Source of the DNA: Hanleya hanleyi
Lineage: Eukaryota > Mollusca > Polyplacophora > Lepidopleurida > Hanleyidae
Assembly (NCBI GenBank): GCA_036873755.1
Contig: JAVTVY010057124.1
Span: 186,001 to 250,000, forward strand
Length of the DNA: 64,000 nucleotides
Direction of reading: 5' to 3'
Shown here: one piece after another, positions 57,546 through 64,000 of the stretch
Numbering within the stretch: position 1 is the stretch's first letter
How the letters are laid out: every line of letters starts with the position of its first letter
Program-made: the position numbers and the translations under genes
Notes under the pieces: model-generated
Seen by the model: only the letters and a program-made list of their open reading frames with translations
What the model was told of the DNA's origin: nothing
Databases searched by the model: none

Positions 57546-57819
57546 CTGCAGGAATATTGTGGGTCCACTCCATACCAGCTTTAAATATAGTTCCCCGCAT
57601 CATTCCCAAATATAGGGAACACGTGGGGCTGAGGTTGGGTTAGTGTGGGGATTTAATTCAGCTAAGCAGCATTAAGAAACTCCTTTTCCATGACTAAGTC
57701 CAATGTGGGGACTTTACCAAATCCCTACACATTCCCCACATTGACTGCCCTACATAGATTGCCCGACATAATCCCCACAAATTCCTCAGCTTATTGGTTT
57801 GTAAGGGCAGGCAGGTTCT

Positions 57820-60800
57820 CCCTACTATGTGCTATGTATTTACGGGAAAAGTTCCCCGACGAAGGGCTGTTAATCGGGAGCATCAAATTAAGGCTTTTGT
57901 GTAGGGTTATACTGCGTGTTGTCCATTTACTGAACGATCTCTTGTTTGGTGTGTTACGGTGCGGACACGTCATGGTTATAACATTTCCAAGCAGTGGCGC
58001 TGCTGTGTATCTAAACAACAAAGCACTCGTAGTTGAACAGTTGCAGATCACACTCAAGATCGCTCTAGGCAGTGCATTTAGTCTGGGAATGTCTACATGA
58101 TGTATTTCAAAGATGGGGACTCTTATGCTACTATTGTTAACCCTCACCATTTCCGTAAAGGGGGAGGGGGGTAATACATGCAAAAAAAATTGTTCATTAT
58201 TAAGCCTAGGACGTTCACCAACGAGGCATTGAATTCGACCGCAACAGCAAAGTCAATAAACGATTCTTGCAATTGGTTTGGTAGTTCTTGTTAATTAGAT
58301 GGATATCATTTTGGATCATAGGCGGTTCATTACTGGGAACATGGTGCGAATATTATCTACAATAATTGCTTGGCACGAAGTCTCGCAGTATATGTGGAAA
58401 AATTGAAAGCCGAATCGTATGTCATTTGCAAGAATACCCCACCATCATACACCAAGACTCAATTAAAGGTACGCACTTATTCATTTGTCCTGATGATTCA
58501 GAAAAGCATTCGTTCCATAAGAGTCCTTTATTATTCGTGGTTTACTCAATTAAATGCAGCATGAAGGTAGTGGGAAAGGATGTGTGCGTACTGGCAAGAA
58601 GTCATATGACTCCACAAGCCAATATTATGACTGCATTTCTAAAAACACCATAAGAACCAAAAATGATTCGTGTGATGATTTGTATCTCAGCCACGCTTTT
58701 ATTGTGGATGTTCATGTGGTGATTGAATGACACCACCGCATTATCCCTAACGTCGGCTTGAGCGGTACTAGGAACAAATATTCAAGAGCAATGATGTAAC
58801 TCAAGACCCTTGGACAATAATTTGACAGTAAGTTGATTAGTTTCAAATAAATCCGTCTCTGAAAGTGTGTCCAATAACTGGGAGCAAACTTCAATGTTTA
58901 CACAATGTATGGCCGTGAGTTTCAACCAAACCCATCCTCTTCCCGTGTTTTTCCCCAATCTTTATCACAATTTATTAATATGTAGTCTTTTATCCAGAGC
59001 TATTTGTTTGAATCCACAGAAAAACATACACAAACTAAACCTGTCGAGGGACGTAAAGGAGTAGGGGCATGGAATATTAGCGCCCTCTTTAGATTCAAGT
59101 TCCCCGACGAAGGGTCAACAATCAAGTCAATTGAAAGTCTTGTTTATAAAGCTTCAAGGCTTGTTTGAAAGGAAGTCCTGGCGTGTGCGATGAAAGCCAA
59201 TAACGAAGCTGTGCTTAGCAATGGACTTGACTATAAATGGGAGATATCGTAGGGAAAATATGGTAGAGATACCATTGTTTGTTCAGGGGAGATTTATGCG
59301 TCAATTCCACCGAAAACCGGGATATGGACCCTAGTAGAACATTGCCATTATTGCGATCAGAGATCCGTTGAAAAGGTCGGAATAAGTTTCTGTCACAGTA
59401 ATTTTTTATGATGATTAGACGACACAAATGTATGGATGGGTCGAGGTGGGTGGCAGTGGTGGGCAATTGTATATCAAATATCCGTTAATTAAATATCGGC
59501 GCTAGATGTGCCATTGATTATACAGCCTTTCACAAACTAGTTTCTTGTCAATAACAACAATTTCGATCCCCCTAAATAATTTCCCTACTTTTTGGGCAAG
59601 GGTGCTGATACCTCGGATAATACATTTTGTGGAATACAATAATTTGGAGCACTTTGATGAGTAAACTGGCAAACATTTTGAACAAGAACAAGAAAAAGGG
59701 TTGAAGTGTCACCAGTGTGCTAAGCTATGACGTCACTGATTATCAGCTCTCAACACTTTCCCCTAGGTTTGGTAGGTTGAATGATCCTAACAATTCGCAC
59801 GTTGACAAATCCGTCTCAATTAAAAACATATTCCTCATACCTTGTAACCCGCCCTCAGAGAACAATATACCCCAGACAGGAAACATCTGTGATTTTCCAT
59901 GTGAAATTCCAATTTTCCCGCAATTAAAGGTCACGCTGTAAGCTCGCGAACAGAACTATGAATAGCTCAAGTTTATATCTGGTTATATCGGCTTGAGTGT
60001 TTTTGCGAAATTTCACGGTTTTTTGTGTAGAACTTGGAGCTAGTAAATTTATCAGTACATTCCATATATTCATTCCAAGAATGTGTTCAATAATTAATCA
60101 TTCGACACGTGGTCTCCACTTTTCCTTACATAAGATTTTACTAGGTAATTTGTATGAAGGCAACCACGTATTTCGTTTTCAAGATCGAACAGATCCATTA
60201 ACAGGCGATCTCTATTTCTGCTCCCAAGTTAATGGACATCTAATGGTAATGGAAACAGGTAGAATTTGGCTTCCGTCAAGCCTATTACTTTACTGAGAAG
60301 TCAGTCCGAGCATTTACTGAACCATTTCGGAGATTTTATCGAAAGCTTGCTTTTATCATTACAGCGAAGCATTCAAGCAATATAATCTATTCCTAGGCTT
60401 TTACGACACACGGGTGTGTTGTAAGCTCATGGCGAATTATTTTCTAATTAAAGTGGCAAATGTCCAGAAGTTTGATTGGGAGGTTGTCTCAGTGAATGAT
60501 ATGGTAGCTTTACGACCCTTTAAGAGCATGTATATAACCAAGTAGCATTCGTCCTTCGAATTTTTTTAAAGCTAGTATATGCTATATCATTTAATACGAA
60601 ATTAATTTAGGACGAAATGCACTTTGGCTCATACTTTTAATTAAAGCTATTGAACGCTAAGTGCAGCAATTCAAATATAATGTAGAATGTTGAATCCAAG
60701 GATAACAAGCTGTTAATATTAGAAATCTTGACGAAATTTTTTGAATTTCGTAAATAAAAGCAAGTAAAAATCCTCACATCTAGAAAATACATAAAAACAT

Positions 60801-61298
60801 ATCAGAAAATAGGCGGAAAACGCAGATCCGGTCATGAAGTATTTAACAACAACTACATGTAGTTTCCAATCGGCCATGATTTGACAATGCTAAACAAATG
60901 TAACTCGTAATGTAACTGTACAATTTCGTACATTGCATGTATGATAACTTTATATATCCAGACATACAGTTTTCGTATAAATGCGAGTATGAACGTTTTC
61001 GCTAACTATAGGTAATACCGATTTTGAAAACAACGTGTCGTAGTAACGTGTTCAGAGTGGCTCGAGATAATAAGGTCATTATTAAATAGCAATTGGAATT
61101 GTCTTGTGTTATCTGTAGTTCTCTGTACATATCTGCTTTGATAGCTTCTAATCGATATATCTCGTTTCGTGTCTATCTGCTGCTGATGATGCATTATTCA
61201 GAAGCTATTCTCGTTGATGTCTTTGGTATTTGACAACCACAACTTCCTGATTATTTCCTAAATACAATTGATTTCAATGCAGATAGCAGATCTTTAAG
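57820..61298. other. Unexplained stretch, no gene seen
   Basis: AT-rich sequence with only short frames. The one internal similarity noted is AAGTTCCCCGACGAAGGG, present at both 57848 and 59098. A 99-codon frame at 59997-60296 has no splice context or motif I recognise. Confidence 0.5.
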
Positions 61299-63758
61299 GA
61301 AGTCCCCAGGGGACATGGGAGGAAAAACATTTGGTATTGCTATGTCGTGCGCACGAGTTAGACGCTATCTCGTGCGCACGAGTTCGCTACTATCTCGTTC
61401 CCACGGGCTAGCTCCTATCTCGTGCGCACGACACAGAAGCGAGGCTTCATGTTGTATTATAATAAGCCTCGGTTTGGGTAGAGTGAACCTCGTCTCTATC
61501 TCGTGCGCACGCGTTAGCCTGTATCTTGTGCGCACGCGATAGCTACTATCTCGTTGCCACGAGTTAGCTGCTATCTCGCGCGCACGAGTTGGCTGCTATA
61601 TCGTTCCCACGAGTTAGCTCCTATGTCGTGTGCACGACATAGAATGGAGGCCCACTCTCCCCAAACCGAAGCCTTATTAGAATTCAGCATGAAGCCTCGC
61701 CACTATGTTGTGCGCACGAGATATGAGCTAACTCGTGGGAACGAGATAGTAGCTAACTCGTGCGCACGGGATACGGGCTAATGCGTGCGCACGAGATAGT
61801 AGCTAACTCATTCGCACGTGATAGAGAGGCGGCTCACTGTCCCCAAACCGAGGCTTATTAGAATTTAGCAAGAAGCATCGCATCTATGTCGTGCGCACGA
61901 GATAGCAGCTAACTGGTGGGAACGAGATAGTAGCTAACTCGTGGGAACGACATAGTATCTAACTCGTGGGAACGTGATAGTCGCTAACTCGTGCGCGCGA
62001 GATACGGACTAACGCGTGCGCACGAGTTAGGGGCTAAGTCGTGCGCACGAGATAGAGATGAGGCTCACTGCCCCCAAACCGAGGCCTTATTATAATTCAA
62101 CATAAAGCCTCGCTTCTATGTCGTGCGCACGAGATAGGAGCTAACTCGTGGGAACGAGATAGAGACGAGGCTCAATATTGTCAAGACGGGGATTTAACGC
62201 GGAGCTCAAACTGCTGCCGTTGCAGATATTCCCTCACCGAGTCTGACCTGTCAATTGGATGTGTCTTTCGGCGTAAATTACCAGGGGTGATTCAGTTATC
62301 GTAACCTCACCATTCCTGGGTTTTGTGACTTTTCCAGGTCGGTTAGGAAGGGCGAGGGATTCACCGACCCCCGACAAAAAATATAGTTCTTATCCCTTGA
62401 GTTAAGGGACGGAGACTTACCACACTCCCTTGGGTTAAACTTTACCTGAAAATCTGATAAAATCCAGTCACGTGTCAATGACATCATATTGCAAAAGGCA
62501 GATTTTTCAGTCAGATGTTTCGATTTTTTAATTGATGTGATTTTCTCGGCAAATAGTGCATAACATATTAGTAACTAATAATCGGACATGGAATAAAAGC
62601 AGATAGTGAATATCGACAGAAAAGCAAACAATTTGAAGAAAGATGCAAAATATAACTTTTCTGTTACTTCTACTTGAACACCATTTTTAACTTAGCCATG
62701 TCCCTCCGCTTTGGATGTTATGCAAATATTCTCAAGGTGACCCCAATATCATAAGCTGCATAGTCACGCTGTGCCTGCTCTCAAGTTTGTGTAGGTCCGA
62801 AGAAAGGGTTGGAAGTTTGACAGGAGGCGGTGATCATAGTATCTCCTCCTCCCCCTCCCCCCTATTTCAGCCCTGGTAGGGTTTTTGAGTAAATTTAATA
62901 CTAAATGAGAAACCGAAGCCTATTACAAACTTAAGACTTTCAGTGCATTGGTGCTACACCCACTCATACCGCCGTCAGAACTATACTATAGTCCTTGGAA
63001 AGGGTGCTGCGATAACCCTACCACCCACCTCCTCTCCCACCCCTCCACCTACACAACCCTCTGGACTATACTCGAACCGATGAATAACTAAGAGCTGACA
63101 TACTGTGATAGCCTATCATGTTGGGGACCATGGATAAATTTAAAATTGCGGAGTCAAAGTTTTTACCTTTTACGCATAAAAGTACATAAAATTACTTTAT
63201 TTCGCATATAATAATCATTTCCTAATTTTCTTAAATGTATTTTGTAATGTACATAAATATAATATTCGGAGAGTTTGACAGAAAATAAATGCACACTGAG
63301 AATATGACCCCACTATAACGTCATCAGAGCGGACATCTTTGATTGGTACATCAGATATGTTGATAGCTACAGATCTGCGCCGAGAGATGTTTGACCCCCG
63401 TGATTATGTGAATTCAAGATGAAACCTCGTCTCTATGTCGTGCGCACGCGATATGAGCTAACTCGTGGGAACGAGATAGTAGCTAACTCTGTGGAACGAG
63501 ATAGCAGCTAACTCGTGGGAACGAGATACATGCTAGCTCTTGCGCATGAGATACATGTAGGAGGCAACTCGTTCCAACGAGATAGGAGCTAACTCCTGCG
63601 CACGACATAGGACCTATGTCGTGCGCACGAGATAGAGACGAGACTCAGTGCGGCCAAACCGATGCCTTATGTGCATTTAACATGACGCCTCGTTTCTTTA
63701 TCGTGCGCACGACATAGCGATGCCAATTTTTTTTTCTCCCATGTCCCCTGGGGGCTTC
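61299..63758. mobile_element. 2.46-kb TIR element with TCGTGCGCACGA palindrome arrays
   Basis: Ends are inverted: GAAGTCCCCAGGGGACATGG on the left and the complement of GAAGCCCCCAGGGGACATGG on the right, each continuing into A-rich sequence and TATGTCGTGCGCACGA. Arrays at 61340-62170 and 63420-63715 carry about fifteen GTGCGCAC cores alternating with CTCGTGGGAACGAG and separated by ATAG-AGCTAA. Blocks CCAAACCGAGGCCTTATTAT and ATGAAGCCTCG punctuate them. The middle (62300-63400) is unrelated and has no gene. Flanks AGATCTTT and AGATTTTC are a weak possible target duplication. Confidence 0.75.
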
Positions 63759-64000
63759 TGTAGATTTTCCTTTGGTTTAATTACCACAAAATCCAACCCA
63801 TGGCGATGGGACTTTTTGGTAGAATTCTAAAATCAGCAATCGATCAGCTATAGTGGCATTTGCAAAATAAAATAGCAGTCTAACTTACGCCTCCTCCGCA
63901 AAGAAAAGACTCATGTGGACTCCGGTCTATAGGAACCTTGAAGAGGAAGAGAACGTCTTCAAATCCTAAGACTTCTGTATGCTAGTCTGTCAGATTAAAG

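Larger units (their letters stand above)
45124..57809. mobile_element. Candidate 12.7-kb TIR element carrying a THAP gene
   Basis: CCCTTACAAAC at 45125-45135 recurs inverted at 57797-57807. Inside each end lie GTGGGGATTATGTAGGGCA-type repeats pointing inward (45145-45720 and, inverted, 57700-57790). Imperfect 9-base repeats GGCAAGTTC (45115-45123) and GGCAGGTTC (57810-57818) flank the ends. A THAP-domain gene lies within; THAP domains occur in P-element and some other transposases and also in host proteins. The ends are short, the target repeat has a mismatch, and no transposase core was recognised, so this remains a hypothesis. Confidence 0.4.

Noticed and set aside
56713..57643. Three overlapping forward frames of 191-300 codons and several reverse frames of about 110 codons
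   Set aside because: All arise from one 60-base minisatellite lacking stops. No start context, splice site or non-repetitive part supports a protein.
61340..62170. CRISPR-like look of regularly spaced palindromes
   Set aside because: Spacers are near-identical ATAG-AGCTAA strings, unit length varies, the genome is eukaryotic and inverted element ends bound the arrays.

Overview
The window looks like intergenic or accessory DNA from a marine mollusc (gastropod or bivalve). That assignment rests on repeat types I associate with molluscs: a tRNA-headed SINE at 10795-11095, I-like LINE tails ending in (TCTC)n, GGTCAAGGTCACTGTGACC satellites, and a 155-bp array with a 'CTCATCTGGGCCGAAGGCCC' header. 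Spliced gene fragments and poly(A) retroposons make it eukaryotic. There is no bacterial gene organisation, no rRNA and no CRISPR. No intact host gene is visible. Nearly everything that can be explained is transposable-element DNA, nested several layers deep, plus eroded exons.

Layout. 1-5.7 kb: an LINE 3' fragment (2.9-3.5 kb) carrying a Penelope-like 3' fragment, otherwise unexplained sequence. 5.7-37.1 kb: a tandem duplication of an ancestral module of about 5 kb (parts A and B). Copy 1 is split by a 2.6-kb Harbinger-like element (6478-9092, TSD TAA) and by an 18.24-kb element (9146-27385, perfect 24-bp terminal inverted repeats, TSD TATA). Copy 2 (31688-37150) keeps both empty sites, so both insertions can be read directly. 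The 18-kb element shows no transposase. It is filled with nested elements: a SINE, foldbacks at 13.2-15.4 and 15.8-16.6 kb, a TIR element at 18.9-20.3 kb, a 180-bp tandem array, a multi-kb inverted repeat, and an L1-like retroposon that seems to carry a 3' transduction. Part B contains minus-strand exon-like frames of an unrecognised gene, decayed in both copies.

37.5-44.2 kb is a retroelement graveyard. It holds three pieces of an I-like (RNase H-bearing) LINE, a 5'-truncated Penelope-like reverse transcriptase with the YIDD motif inserted into one of them, a plus-strand reverse-transcriptase C-terminal remnant, and a 523-bp foldback. 44.4-44.8 kb has an unrecognised minus-strand frame.

45.1-57.8 kb may be one 12.7-kb element: short inverted ends, GTGGGG-rich subterminal repeats and imperfect 9-bp flanking repeats. 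Inside is a broken, spliced gene whose first exon encodes a recognisable THAP zinc-finger domain. Its second half lies in a nearly identical direct duplication (47121-49967 and 49968-54649). A 60-bp minisatellite fills 56.69-57.55 kb. 57.8-61.3 kb is unexplained. 61299-63758 is a 2.46-kb TIR element packed with a 12-bp perfect palindrome (TCGTGCGCACGA).

Most open frames of 60-100 codons here are chance or repeat-derived and are not listed as genes. Boundaries come from reading the sequence by eye; family names are by motif recognition and need a search to confirm.
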